Position numbers and translations under genes: made by a program
Assembly (NCBI GenBank): GCA_036873755.1
Contig: JAVTVY010018770.1
Span: 1 to 64,000, forward strand
DNA: 64,000 bases
Source: Hanleya hanleyi
Taxonomy: Eukaryota > Mollusca > Polyplacophora > Lepidopleurida > Hanleyidae
Direction of reading: 5' to 3'
Shown here: positions 10,901-22,681 of the stretch, piece by piece
How positions within the stretch are numbered: the stretch's first letter is position 1
How the letters are laid out: the number at the start of each line of letters is the position of its first letter
The notes under the pieces: generated by a model
What the model was told of the DNA's origin: nothing
Databases searched by the model: none
What the model saw: only the letters and a program-made list of their open reading frames with translations

Positions 10901-11342
10901 CGTGACCTCGGAACGAAAGTGACCTTTGACCCGGAAGTGACCTTTGATCCGCAAAAGGCATCAGCTTCGGCCACATGACGTCATCAGCCTAAGTCTTAGT
11001 GCGCGGGGATTTCACCTTTATATACTACTCCAATATCTCGAAATTCGTCCTCCAGCTGCAAAAAGTAAATGCAATTATGGTAGTGTTTTGGAAGCATTGC
11101 TATGCATGCCCAAAACCAGGTTAAATGGCCCCAGAACGTTTACTTTGGAACTATGGGGCCTTGGCGTGTCTCCTATAATCCAAGATTTTATCATATAGTC
11201 GACCATCTTGGATTTTGGAAATCCCGAAAAATTCAGGAGGGCTTCTAGGCTAAAATTGAATAATAAGCATAAAGGAAGCTACTTGCCAAATTTGGTGCTT
11301 TTATCCGCTCTGTAACGGTAATTTCGCTAAGCCACCTGACTA
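7965..11342. mobile_element. 3.4-kb non-autonomous TIR element with internal minisatellite
   Basis: The ends are inverted copies of TAGTCAGGTGGCTTAG; similarity continues inward for about 150-180 bases to an AAGATGG motif at each side (8119, 11203). A 3-base TAT flanks both ends (7962-7964, 11343-11345). No open frame inside looks like a transposase. The terminal repeats are related to those of the DIRS-carrying element at 22832-27005. A GC-richer part (about 10450-10990) has repeated GGAAGTGACCTTTGA motifs. Superfamily not assigned. Confidence 0.75.
8885..9990. repeat. Degenerate tandem repeat, about 130-190 bp unit, 7 copies
   Basis: A motif like TTCAAAATGGCGACCATATG recurs at about 8889, 9019, 9191, 9373, 9528, 9711 and 9899, followed each time by a GGGTCATYTG-like segment and a TTTCATGTTGCTCRTA-like segment. 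Units are strongly diverged. Confidence 0.75.
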
Positions 11343-12166
11343 TATGAGATACATTAGGAAAGCTACAACAGGTGTCATAGTGCCGTCATGTTGAATTCTA
11401 TACTTTTTGAAGTCTTCTGTATGGCACTCGCCAATCCTGATTAAGCGACGCCCAAACAAAAGATATCCATTTGCATACACCGGGGCTCGTTACCGTTGTT
11501 AATTGGTACCCGGTTCACGCAGTCATCAACCGTTCTTTCAAATCGGTTAGTTTGTGCATAAAGGAGAACACTAAGGCTAGATAGTTGGAGATGGTCCCTG
11601 TAATGAAACATGAACTGAGATATTCATCTATATATTCAGCAGAGGCTTTCAACAGTACGAACATTCAGCATTCAGAAATAATTGCCGAACAGAGGCTTTC
11701 GTTCTGACCTGGCTGAACTAGATATTGGGGTCCACATTTTAATTATTAACAGTTTTCTGTAATAAAATTAATAGCTTGCTGTGTATGTGCAAAATAAGAA
11801 ACGTAAACATTAATATGAACCGCGTATATTTAATATTGGTCAGATATTGAAGATATAAAATTATGATTTACGACCAGTCTCAGCGATAAGCTCGCGGTAA
11901 AAGCTGTATATCTTTATCTTCTCGTTCGAGTTTGAACACACCTCGCGCATGCTCACTGGGTACATAGGGCGTCGAGATGTTGGTCTGAATCACAAGTTGA
12001 CCCGAGATTTGTTATGCGAACGACAACGTTTACCGCGTATAGCCGGAAACAATTTTTCTCTCTGGGAACCATTTAACCGCTGTGTTAAGCCGGAAATTCG
12101 GGGATTTACCTGTAATTATTTTACCTGGATTACGTGTATAGGTATGGGGAATACCTGTGCGGTTCG

Positions 12167-12248
12167 ATGAGGTTGAAGATGGATTTTAACGTGTTTCGCT
12201 GTTGTTTTGTGGCCTTAATCGGATGCTGCGTCTGGAAACAAGCTTCAG
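12167..12248 (+). CDS. Candidate first coding exon with signal peptide (copy 1)
   Basis: An ATG at 12167 opens a 27-codon frame: a short basic start (MRLK), a hydrophobic core with FVALIGCCVW, and a small-residue end (KQAS). It runs into a good splice donor, CAG|GTAAAT, leaving a phase-1 boundary. Secreted and membrane proteins with extracellular modules often have this gene form. The same exon at 41102-41183 differs by only two bases (one replacement, Phe to Leu, and one silent). A second in-frame ATG is at codon 5. No downstream exon was recognised, so it may be a relic or belong to a gene whose other exons were lost or are outside. Confidence 0.45.
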
Positions 12249-13027
12249 GTAAATTGTACACGATAGTATGGCTTTGACAAAATCGATCGGAGTCGGCCAT
12301 GTCAGTTCAGGTCGGATTTATTTTGTCAGCAGCTGTTTGCACTGTTGCTTTATACACGACGCATATTTCTTCTCACGAAACTACGAAAATAAAAAGAATC
12401 GTCACCAAAGGGTTTAGGTGAGGGTAGAGAATGTAAGATAAGTTTCATCTTCCTTGATATATATATATACTACTACTTTTCTAAACGGTCAAATTTAGTT
12501 AAATGTGCTAAGAAATTACAACTCGTAAAATCTAATGCAATTTTCACTTAACAATGACTTGATTACAATAACTACCGGCATTGTTCACCTAAACTTGCAT
12601 AACAACTTCAGCTTATTGCGAATTCTCACTGTAATGCATCAGTTTTGATTAAACTTCAAAGCCAACTTGAACCATGTATAAACTATGGAGTTGATAAACA
12701 AACAATCTGTACGTGAGGAACACAAGGACATTTTTAAGCTTCAAACCATCAGTTTGAACAGTCCATCCCATATTTGAACTGCATGCTTACAGGACACGAT
12801 GGTCGCCATTATATCGTAAGAAACCGTGGCGAGCAAAGAGCCATGTAAACTGTTAATCTCTAATGCGAATAATTCTTATCAAACCTTTAAACTTGCGCAT
12901 TATGGATAAATGTTCAGATCAATACATATGAGCTACTATACATTGTAACGTCAATATGATATACAGGAAATTGGGCCGTATCGTATAACACTGGCACGGT
13001 TTAGCGAGGGGTCACGTTGATCACATC
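12249..13027. other. Putative intron / non-coding duplicated backbone
   Basis: AT-rich DNA matching 41184-41965. No exon, repeat or RNA gene recognised. It contains a short TATATATATA run near 12459-12470. Confidence 0.45.
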
Positions 13028-13071
13028 CACAGGCCCGCAAAACAAGAGTTTTGGGGGGTGTGGGCGGTTAT

Positions 13072-13474
13072 GGTTGGCCATCCCTGTCAGAATTCGTCAT
13101 TTAGAGGCTGCCTCTAAATAATATATACCATGGTACAAAATGCCAAGCCTGTCATAATTCGTATTTAGAGGCTGCCTCTAATTATTTTGTACGATGGTAT
13201 AAAATACCGAGCCTGTCATAATTCGTATTTAGAGGCTGCCTCTAATTATTTTGTACCATGGTATAAAATCGCCTCTAAATCGCCAAGCCTGCCACAATTC
13301 GTATTTAGAGGCTGCCTCTAATTATTTTGTACCATGGTATAAAATGCCGAGCCTGTCATAATTCGTATTCAGAGGCTGCCTCTAATTATTTTGTACCATG
13401 GTACAAAATCGCCAAGCCTGTCATAATTCCTATTTAGAGGATGCCTCTAATTCATTTTAGCCGTAAGTCATAAA
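13072..13474 (+). repeat. Left arm: six palindrome-bearing tandem units
   Basis: Each unit of about 58-75 bp carries two palindromes, AGAGGCTGCCTCT-like and TTTTGTACCATGGTACAAAA-like, plus GCCTGTCATAATTCGT. Six copies of the AGAGG core occur at about 13101, 13159, 13230, 13305, 13371 and 13436. The whole arm is repeated inverted at 15901-16306. Confidence 0.88.
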
Positions 13475-15900
13475 CAACTCGATGTCATATCAAGAATATT
13501 AAATTTGACCAATGAGTAAACTTGTAACAAGCGTAGAGATATGGTCACGTGAGTAAATGGGAAGAGACAAGATTTTTGACATATTCTCCCAAGGTGCTTT
13601 GCGCTATTCTCCGATGGACTTTCGAGAGGCGAGGTAATACGTATTCAAAAGCTTACCCGTCCTGTGGAGGTCCGGACCTCGGTGGAACGGCGCTGGTCAG
13701 ACCACTATATATTATGCCTGCTGTAAACGGTGGACGGTGGACTGAATTAGGCTAATCGGATTATAAAGGCGCACGGTCGATCGTCTAGCCTCGCCAGGGG
13801 ACGGCGGTGTTAATAAATATATACGATTACTCCCCGTAGTTAGACCGAGACGGAGACTGTTCGCGACTGAACAATTAAATAAAAAACAGACATGTGAAGT
13901 AATTTTCACATTCTTTTTGCGTAGACCTCTGGAGGTCCGGTCTGCCGAGTTCCTTAAACAGTTTCTGTATGAAATCCTTGTATGTCCTTCCACAATATTC
14001 AGTGAAATTCCGTTGAACACGAAATAAATGTTGCCATATATATATTTTTAAATATTTTTTAAGCGAACACAAAACTAATATATACATATTTTTCATATTT
14101 TTTTGTTTTCTCTCCACATTTCAGATGGGATATTCAATTCAAGGGTGTAATAATACATCGATAATATTTCTAAAATATTGAATTATATTTCATGTCAGTA
14201 ACATTATATGATATGAGCGGTCTGCCCAGTGCCGAGTGTTTAGCGTAATTTCGCATCTCCCATAGTGTAATACTGACGCGGTCTGTGCAGGGCCGTTAGT
14301 ATCAAGAAACCTTACTTAGCCAAAGACTTCCGGCCCCTGGAGGTCCGGTCTGCCGAGTTCCTTAAACAGTTTCTGTATGAAATCCTTCTATTATCCTTCC
14401 ACAATATTCAGTGAAATTCAGTTGAACACAAAACAAATGTGGGAATTTTTTTAATATTTATTAAGCGAACACAAAACAATTATATAAATATTGTTTTCTC
14501 CGAATTTCAGATGACAATACATCGAAAATATTTCTGAAATATTGAACCATATTTCACGTCAGTAACTTGATTAAAATCATTTATTCAATAGGCTGTATGT
14601 TAAGAAATGCATGATAACACAATTTCGCTATTCTCCCAGGATATTTTCTTCACTAATATTACAGGTTTATATTTACGTCCATTAATCATTATACTTTAAA
14701 TTACATATATTTTGAGAGAAGGATATCTCTCGTCTCGTCAAATGTAACAGTGTTCATGAACACAGACAGTCTGTCTAGACATCGGATTGACAGACACGTA
14801 GAAGACAGATTTTGTTAACAAGTTTGCTGAATCAATTAAAATAAACCATTGGGGGCAGGTTATGAATAGACCCCCGAGAACAAGAGTCAGTTAAGACTAA
14901 TCTGACGGCTAGAAAGCGCTATATAATATATTGGCAAATAAACATTACCCCCAAAAAATTTAATTATTATTCAATTCAATGTTGTAATTAAACGATACAT
15001 TTTGTTAAATAAAAAGTATATATTTGATATGTTTATGTTTTCCGTCACGATATTTGTTTTAAAATATACTTTGAGAAAGTGAAGACATCATTTTGCGAGT
15101 GTTTATATAATTGACACTTCAGCATAATTATTTCAGTCAAATATTGAGAACATCCGTATTCAAGCATTCATAAATGATGATGTCTACAAACATTCGTGTT
15201 ATGAAATTCCAATGTATAAATGATGATGCAAACGATAATTTTTTCCCCAAGAGTCTATAAGGTCTGTAAAAAAAATCAATAGTTAATCACTGCCAAAACA
15301 CAAGCCTTGTCCGTAACAGTAAATGAGTTCTCCCCGGGGCTTCTCCGAGAGGCGGAGCTACCGAATTTCCAGGGTCATTTTCCGAAAAATATCCAAGCTT
15401 TCGTTCCGCTATTATCTCATCTGGCCCCGACAAATCGGCCCCGCGGTCAGATATCAAACTGTGTGATGACATTGAGCCCTATTATCCCCCGTATTATGTA
15501 TAGGAGTCCCACCAGCGCCGTCCCAGGAAGTACCGGTCTGGTCAGGTCCGCATATATAGCGGTAAGGTTTTGAACCCTGTTGCTTGAACTTGACAGTGAC
15601 AGTCGTGAAGAATGCTGCCTGGGGATGACTCGATCACCATCAGGTTGTCGGGGATTTGCTGCTGCCTGCTCTCGGATTCCATTCAGAAGGGTGTTTAAGT
15701 CGCGTTGTCTATTCTGAACTCACATCAACTGCATGCGATTAGAAGGTGCATTTGGCGACCTGAGCCTCGACGGTTCCGCCATCTTCCGTCTACATCTCGG
15801 CCCTACATTTCCCGCCAAATCAAAAAAGGGGAGGAGCGTAAAGCCCGGCACCAAATTTGTGAAAGCGCATATCATTGGTGGGAGTAATAGGAAGGAGAAA
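13475..15900. other. Centre of foldback element; internal direct repeat
   Basis: No transposase-like frame was found. About 13924-14190 and 14335-14560 are direct repeats sharing GGAGGTCCGGTCTGCCGAG and TTCCTTAAACAGTTTCTG. The remainder is AT-rich and unassigned. Confidence 0.6.
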
Positions 15901-16306
15901 ATTTACGACTTACGGCTAAAATGAATTAGAGGCATCCTCTAAATAGGAATTATGACAGGCTTGGCGATTTTGTACCATGGTACAAAATAATTAGAGGCAG
16001 CCTCTAAATACGAATTATGACAGGCTCGGCATTTTATACCATGGTACAAAATAATTAGAGGCAGCCTCTAAATACGAATTGTGGCAGGCTTGGCGATTTA
16101 GAGGCGATTTTATACCATGGTACAAAATAATTAGAGGCAGCCTCTAAATACGAATTATGACAGGCTCGGCATTTTATACCATGGTACAAAATAATTAGAG
16201 GCAGCCTCTAAATACGAATTATGACAGGCTTGGCATTTTGTACCATGGTATATATTATTTAGAGGCAGCCTCTAAATGACGAATTCTGACAGGGATGGCC
16301 AACCAT
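15901..16306 (-). repeat. Right arm: six inverted palindrome-bearing units
   Basis: Reverse complement of 13072-13474, including the variant AGAGGCATCCTCT unit at the inner end and the GGCCATCCCTGTC outer end, so the two arms could pair over about 400 bases. The near-identical order of variant units shows the arms were copied as blocks or are kept alike by conversion. Confidence 0.88.
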
Positions 16307-16307
16307 A

Positions 16308-16968
16308 GGCGGTGGTATTAGGGAGAAGTGTCGAAATATGGGGTCTCTATATATAACCCCATGCTTTATATAAATCCACATCAAGATGTGAAACGCACTT
16401 TGGGTGAATCGAGAAATAAACGGTTTACCGCCAAACAAAATACACCAGCATATTCTACAAGTATCACTTTATATATTCCCGTCGTCAAATTAGTAAATTT
16501 GTGCAATTTTTTCTTTTGCCGGGCGATTTAACATCCAACGTAATTGTCCATCCATCTAGGAACAGCGAGATTATGGCGGGCTTCGTTCTCAATTCTGATT
16601 GGTCAGTCGCGACAGCTGATCAGTGTTTGACCTCTTTTGCCGGAGGCGTGTCGCGACTGACCAATCAGAATTGAGAACGAAGCCCGCCATAATCTCACTG
16701 TTTCTAGATTGATGGACAGTTACGTTGGATTTTGAATCGCTCGGCAAAGGTAAAAAAACTGCACAAATTTACTAATTTGACGACGGGAATATATAAAGTG
16801 ATACTTGTAGAATATGCTGATGTATTTTGTTTGGCGGTAAACCGTTTATTTCTCGATTCACCAAAAGTGCGTTTCACATCAATGTGGATTTATATAAAGC
16901 ATGGGGTTATATATCGAGACCCCATATTTCGACACTTCTCCTTAATACCACCGCCCACACTCCCCAAA
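16308..16968. repeat. Long hairpin (about 300-bp arms)
   Basis: The sequence from 16308 to about 16610 is repeated inverted from about 16650 to 16968, including GTGTCGAAATATGGGGTCTC at the outside and CCAATCAGAATTGAGAACG near the centre. A single-arm relative is at 53489-53954 and a mini form at 7735-7939. Confidence 0.85.
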
Positions 16969-17394
16969 ACTCTTGTTTTGCGGGCCTGTGATCACATCCG
17001 ACCAATACTAATATAGTCCGACCGACACTAAACATGTATCGACCGACACAATTCAATTTAATTTATTTGCTCGACTTTTGTGTTATAACAAAGTATGGAC
17101 AAAAATTACAAACAACGAACAAAGAACAAACTTGCATACACAAATACACAAATTATGATTAAGAAATACTGTATAAGACATACATTATATACTTTGAAGG
17201 GTTTTATTTCAAAAATATCTATTTTTCCATGTAAGAATAATATTTCCGCAAATTTTGGCGTCGTAAAGACTGTATCGCTGTTTCCGATTTCGATGTCGAT
17301 GATACAGTGGTAGCAGATTTGCATGTCACTTCCGGTTGAGTGACCTCCGAGTCACCACGCGTACACAGTGTGCACTTCCGGGAGCAGTAATGTG

Positions 17395-17960
17395 GGATCT
17401 CGGGTGGATGCAAAAATAGGATTTGAAAAACAGCCAGATATCTCGCAAGAAAAATGCGGAAAAACGGTCTTCAAACCCAGTAAAGTGGGTTTAGGTGGGC
17501 GATGCCTGAGCCAATTGGGTTGATCGAGCAGGGTCTCGACTTGAAGCAAACTCCAAGCAGGATTAATATCCCCATATGTCTGTTCTAATCGAAGGGTCGT
17601 AACTTTGTATAAAAATTGGAATTGAAGCGCTTTTGGTTGAGAGCACCTCGGGTCACGTAATTGGGAAAATGTAAAAATAGGATTACGGAAACCCCAAAAG
17701 TGCGGAAAAAGGACTTTACACCTAGTCTGGAGGGTCGAGTCAGTTGGAGTCCACATGGGTCGCTGCTGGTGGAAAGTGCTCTTTGACATCGGTCACATGC
17801 CTGGCGGGTGGATGAAAAATAGAATTCCGAAAACACCCAAAATCCGAAGAATCGGAAAATGCCGAAAACGTGGACGTTTTGGGCAAGTATGTGGGCCATA
17901 CTTTGTCCTCTTAAAGCTCTCGTAGTATAGACTACCATTGATGTGGCTTTGACCGGAAAT
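17395..17960. repeat. Three degenerate ~200-bp repeats in the duplicated backbone
   Basis: Three blocks share GGTGGATG-AAAAATAGGATT, then AAAATGCGGAAAA and a GGACTTTACA-like segment (about 17400, 17650, 17805). They match 42500-43020 in copy 2 and look like the terminal repeats of the Polinton-type element (29140-29880: GTAAAATTAGGATTTT, AAAAGCGGAACACGGACTTT). The 185-codon minus-strand frame here is best read as chance. Confidence 0.55.
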
Positions 17961-18325
17961 GAGGCAAGGGTGCCCGTGCGCAGTCGAGGAGTAGTAGCGA
18001 AAGATGGCATTTTGAGGGTTAGCACGGGCGTGTTTGTGAGATAGTTGTGCCATCCTTGTTCTAATTGGGCCGTGCAGGGTGTCATCTTGAAGCTCTCGCG
18101 ATGTCGACTACAATTGGTCTCTCCGGATATCAGCATTTGCACGACAAGCGTTTTGGAGGGGGGGCGGGGGAGGAGAGAAGATGGTTCACTTCAGTGAGAC
18201 GTCCGTATCTCGCAGATAAGGAGACATGGGGCTAAATTGCTCTCATATTCGTATATGACATAACTACATTTGAAAATATCAATTATGGAAGCAATGTTGA
18301 CTGTTTATTGTACTCAAATTTCCTC

Positions 18326-18506
18326 AACTTTGTCCTCTGCGGTCCGTGTAACGCTTGACAATTCAGCTTTTCATCTCGTAAACTTGAAGTAGAAAGATGA
18401 AAAGCTCGACATCGCTCCTGTATTCCTGATTTCCATCTTTCTATTTCAATTTTACGAGATAGAAAGCTGAATTATCAAGTGTTACACGGACCGAAGAGGA
18501 CAAAGT
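18326..18506. mobile_element. Palindromic MITE (copy 1)
   Basis: Ends are inverted copies of AACTTTGTCCTCTGCGGTCC followed by GTGTAACGCTTGACAATTCA, with pairing over about 75 bases on each side. The same element is at 43398-43576. The GGTCCGTGTAAC ends resemble those of the 3.3-kb element at 54668-58007. Confidence 0.78.
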
Positions 18507-19861
18507 TCACGAGTTCACTGACAGTCGGACGCGGAGAGTTATTTTTTCCATAGAAATCACTTTCTATAATCAAACCCCTCAATATATTTCCTACATTATT
18601 CGTCATAATTTATGTACGTTTTAGTATCGGTCAGGTGTGTCCCCGAGGGGTCTCGAGGGGTGCGAGAGAGGGTCTTGAAGCTCTGACTAAATTATGTCAG
18701 CACTCAGCGTGAAAGAAAACATTTCATTAAGTTTCATTTTTATATAAAGACCATTTACAAGCAAAACTGCCTTTGGACAACAAGTATCTATTGGCATTAA
18801 TATTTGGATGTGAAGATTATTTGGGTTCCTGTTCATCTTCAATATATTTACTGAGAGAAAAGGAGTTTTTTACCTCAAAACCGACCACTTCACACAAATA
18901 TACCACTTTAAGATGTACCTTATTTATCCTAGAACCCTAAGTCCGTGAATTGAGGTGAGCATACAAAGAGATACTTTATTTTATGCTAACTGAATATTTC
19001 TATCAGTTAGTCACCCTACCCGAGCCTCGATCGTTCGGGGCTGAATCGTAACTGTATCGAACCACCATATACGAACAGTATATAAGTTTATTATATGACT
19101 GTGAGTTACACGTCTCCCATTGGTCTATTCGCCGTCACGTGACTTTCGCTAATTTTTCATATTGACTCCAAAGCGGACCTCGACACGGCCTCGGATAATG
19201 TAGGACATTAGTATCTCGTTTCGCACTGCTAGGACTCCGTATTGGCATCCATGTTGAAAGCACAGCATCACGCGGAAACTCCGAACAGCGCATGTCAGCT
19301 GTATGAATTCCGTTACCATGGAGATCAGCTTCAGACGCAAAATCCGGAGAAACACCTCAAATTAGAAGAGATCGTTCGGGGGTAGATTCAAGAGAATATC
19401 CATTACATTTGGATACCGTATATATTTGGTCTCCTGATAAGGGAGAAATACAACGAGGAGTATGTGAGCGGAAACACATCCTATAGCATGTGGTGTGCCT
19501 CACGTGCGACGGATCACGGTTTAGAGCTGAGAGGTGTAAAATCCCTACACCATTAATGCGCGAGGTACTATGACTTCGACGGAATAGGCCGAGCAGTCGC
19601 GAATGTCCAAAGCGGGTCTGTAAATGTGATATTGACTCGGCGTGACGTGCGCGTCTTCTCAGTCAATGAAAATAACCGTTGAATTGGCCGTCGGTTTACA
19701 CTGTGTCTGAAGCAGGTTAGAGATCGTGGAGAGCAAAGCGAAATTCCTACGATATCTTATGTTTCAACAGCTTTCACCAACTTAACGAGAAGGTTATGAG
19801 ACGTCTGGGTCATATAATAAAACAATTATAGTCTTTTGATATTGACCTCGTCAAAAGACTG
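18507..19861. other. Unassigned backbone and copy-1-specific DNA
   Basis: About 18507-18990 matches copy 2 (43577-44080). From about 19000 to 19861 the sequence is not shared with copy 2, which has a different 350-base segment there. No gene or repeat recognised. The short inverted pair at 19820 and 19850 (ATAATTATAGTCTTTTGA against TCAAAAGACTGTAATTGT) is a small hairpin. Confidence 0.4.
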
Positions 19862-19937
19862 TAATTGTATAATAGATATAAACAAACACCACATTCGTTC
19901 TCCCCACGGTATTCTGGAGTACCTTAATCACCTGTGT

Positions 19938-20315
19938 CATCTTCATTTTATCCAGCCAATTTCTACGTTCCCAGTTCGAACCTGTCTTGATTTATCTGAC
20001 CCGCTTCAGTGTTCAAAATCCGAGGTGTGAATTTCACCTACGAACGTTCGACCAACCAATCAGAAGCTAAACACCGATTGTGAGTAGAGTGACATCATCC
20101 TCAAGTAGCGGCGTCATTCCTCCTAATATGATGTTTGCATTAGCCCACTATATAGGTCAGCCAATCAATAACGATCTACTACGAAACATTTCGGAATTCA
20201 AATGTCTTCGATGTCAGTGACGTCTCGTGTCTATTTATAAGTTCTTTGAAGGGGCCTGAATATCAAGGGAAGTTCGAAGGAGGAACGTAGAAATTGGCTT
20301 GATAAAATGAAGATG
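19938..20315. mobile_element. TIR element, 378 bp, about 70-bp terminal inverted repeats (copy 1)
   Basis: Left end CATCTTCATTTTATC then CAATTTCTACGTTCC and TTCGAAC; the right end carries the same in inverse order. The same element lies at 44466-44850. The centre contains CTATTTATAAG and a TGACGTC motif but no coding potential. Confidence 0.75.
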
Positions 20316-21094
20316 TACTGTCTGAATACATCCTTTGAACTGTAGCTTAGCCGGGTGTCCATCAAGTACTTACAAAATAGTTTTTCCTCCTCAATTTGGT
20401 ATTGTTCATGCTTAAAAATCTTATATATTATTCGTTATCCCGATTTCAATAAGATTTTTCATCCGTGTTCCCAGGTGAGATACTCAAACAAGCTTTTCAT
20501 AACATGGTGTTGCTCATACGGATATTTGTCACATATTCCGTATGTAAAATAACCCCATTTTGAAATTGCCACAGGAAACTGAGGCTGACGAAGGCTGACT
20601 TCACTACACGGCTCGGCATAAAGTTCAACTGAGTCACCAATTCGCATAGGTCAGTTTGAAGGAATGGTAATGCCCCAGAGCATCTACACCATTAAAACCG
20701 TAATGACTGTCTGTGTGTCCGTCTGTCTGTCTGTGCTTTTATTACTCGATGAACACACGATGTAAAGGTACAAGTATACACAATTCGAAGGTACTGGTCA
20801 GGAGAGTGACATAGATGGCCACGCCCATATTTTGTTTTCCTATGTTATACGTGTATAATCGACATGCATGATAGACCACATACAATCAGTCCAGAACTTG
20901 ATGGTATACATGTATTAAGCGGCTGTATGCCAACTGCAAGCATCAAATGCTACATTCAGCAGCTTGCCGTCGTCCAAATGGTGTTTTCCATAACTTGATA
21001 CTAACGTGATATAGAGATAAAATGTATACGTCATTGTAAATATCCTGCTCAGGAGAATGACAGAGAACTAATTTGGACTGGTTTTCAAAGAGTG

Positions 21095-21498
21095 CATCTT
21101 CAAAAGTCCTGGTAAATCGTAAATCCTCGCAGAGGGTTTTCCTGGACATTTTTGGTGATTCGAATGAGTTCTTGAGTCGAAGCCTCTATTATACAATCTT
21201 GTACATTTCATCCCGCTCGCTTGTTTTGAATTAGCATGTCATTAACCCAAGCCTGCGGATTTTGCTTTGATTTCCGGTGTCAATTTCAGCCCGACGTTTG
21301 GCCAGCAATGAAATACAAACCTGTCATATCTCATATCTTGCAGCGGATTGGCATAATCAGCTAGCTTAGCGCGTTCGCTGATTGGTTTGAATTAGAGGAT
21401 ACCCCTTCATCTATTAATGTCCAGAACTGCTTTGGGTAACTAACCAAGCCAGTGTATCGATCCTAGCAAAACTATCCATACACTGGCTCGCGAGGATG
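21095..21498 (+). mobile_element. Hairpin-ended repeat family, copy A
   Basis: About 400 bp related to 51733-52130 and 56554-56910. The left end carries a hairpin (GTCCTGGTAAA ... TTTTCCTGGAC) and the right end a second one (GCCAGTGTATCGAT ... ATACACTGGC) followed by TCGCGAGGATG. No terminal inverted repeats and no coding. Two terminal hairpins recall non-autonomous Helentron/Helitron2 elements, which is inference. Confidence 0.65.
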
Positions 21499-22612
21499 AG
21501 AGGGTGGGGCTCGCCAAATTGTATTTCCTATGTTATAAGTATACATGATAGACGATGTTAAATTAACACCAAAATTGAGTGGAGTGCATGCTCATGTATG
21601 CTGAGGCGTATGTATAAACCCGAGCATCGTATCTTGCATCCAGTAGATAGCCGCCGCCCACATTGTGTTTCCAATACGTGCTTGGCCTTGAGTTGAATTA
21701 CCGTAAACTATATCAAAGCTCGCTATTCTACTAAGGAACTAATATTTGAGACTCATATAAATTACCATGAAATATTTAAAGATATGTTGTATTGTTGGAA
21801 AAATATTCCTGGTACAAAATACAGTACCAAGATAATATAAACGTCCAAATCATTACCGAGCTAATCATACATATCCGCGTTGGTTGGCCAAGGTGTGGAT
21901 TACAATAAAACAGTACCGTGTTTATCTGGAATGAGTTTGTAGACTGTGATACCTTAATCTACCAAAGTATTGCGACCAACTGTATCTGCAATGTATATCA
22001 ACTTTGTTCTGTATATTTCAATCCGCAAATCATGTATGTGTGTGGGGAATTTTTTTTAACAACAGTATCATCGTATGGTCCGGGTTTGAAAACAGAAGAC
22101 AAATGATTTCACCCTGCACTCTGATATAAATCACCCATTCCTATTAAACTCAGGAACCACTCGGCGTACAGCTACGATTCATATCTCATCGTGTCTAGCT
22201 TGTGGCGTTGCCATACGTCGTCCATCTTGACCTTTTGTTCACTCTCACAGCAGGGCTATTCTGGTATATGATAGCGCGGAGATCAGCCCAAAACTGACGA
22301 GCTTATCAAAAGTGGGCAGCACTATTGGGCCTAATTCATGGCAGCCTAGTATAAGCATGTTTTGCAGAAAGGTAGCAGGCCTAAATGAAACCATGATCAG
22401 TTACTGCACAATATTTCGCCCTGTTAACAACCAACGGTAGTTCTTTTGAAACAAACATCGTTTTTGAATGAAAATCAAAATGCCACATATATATATAGCG
22501 CCGTGAAATCAAATATCTGTATGTTGATTGTGCTTGTTAATGAAGATTGGGCTGGTGAATGGACGTTTGCGAAATGATGTTCTGATAAATAAGTGAAATC
22601 TGGCAGCGATGA

Positions 22613-22681
22613 ATCATCTTCACAAGTCCAGACAAAATCTAAAGCTTCACAGATCGATCGATACACTGGCTCGCGAGGATG
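22613..22681 (+). mobile_element. Hairpin-ended repeat, internally deleted copy
   Basis: Left part TCATCTTCACAAGTCCAG joins directly to the right terminal half-hairpin GATCGATACACTGGC and TCGCGAGGAT. It keeps both ends and has lost the 330-base middle. Confidence 0.6.

Larger units (their letters stand above)
13028..16990. mobile_element. hAT-like foldback element (3.96 kb) with palindromic-array arms
   Basis: Exact 8-base target duplication ATCACATC flanks it (13020-13027 and 16991-16998), and copy 2 shows the empty site ATCACATG (41958-41965). The ends are inverted CACAGGCCCGCAAAACAAG. Inside each end lies a large inverted block: arrays of a roughly 63-bp unit (13072-13474 and 15901-16306, opposite orientation), and on the right an extra long hairpin (16308-16968). 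An 8-base target duplication and CA-start termini suggest the hAT superfamily. No transposase was seen in the 2.4-kb centre. Confidence 0.82.

Noticed and set aside
13672..13790. Promoter or gene start in the foldback centre
   Set aside because: A palindrome (AGGTCCGGACCT) and a TATATATTA stretch are present but no transcript feature follows.
17585..18142. 185-residue minus-strand protein
   Set aside because: Runs across degenerate tandem repeats and is not conserved as a frame in copy 2.
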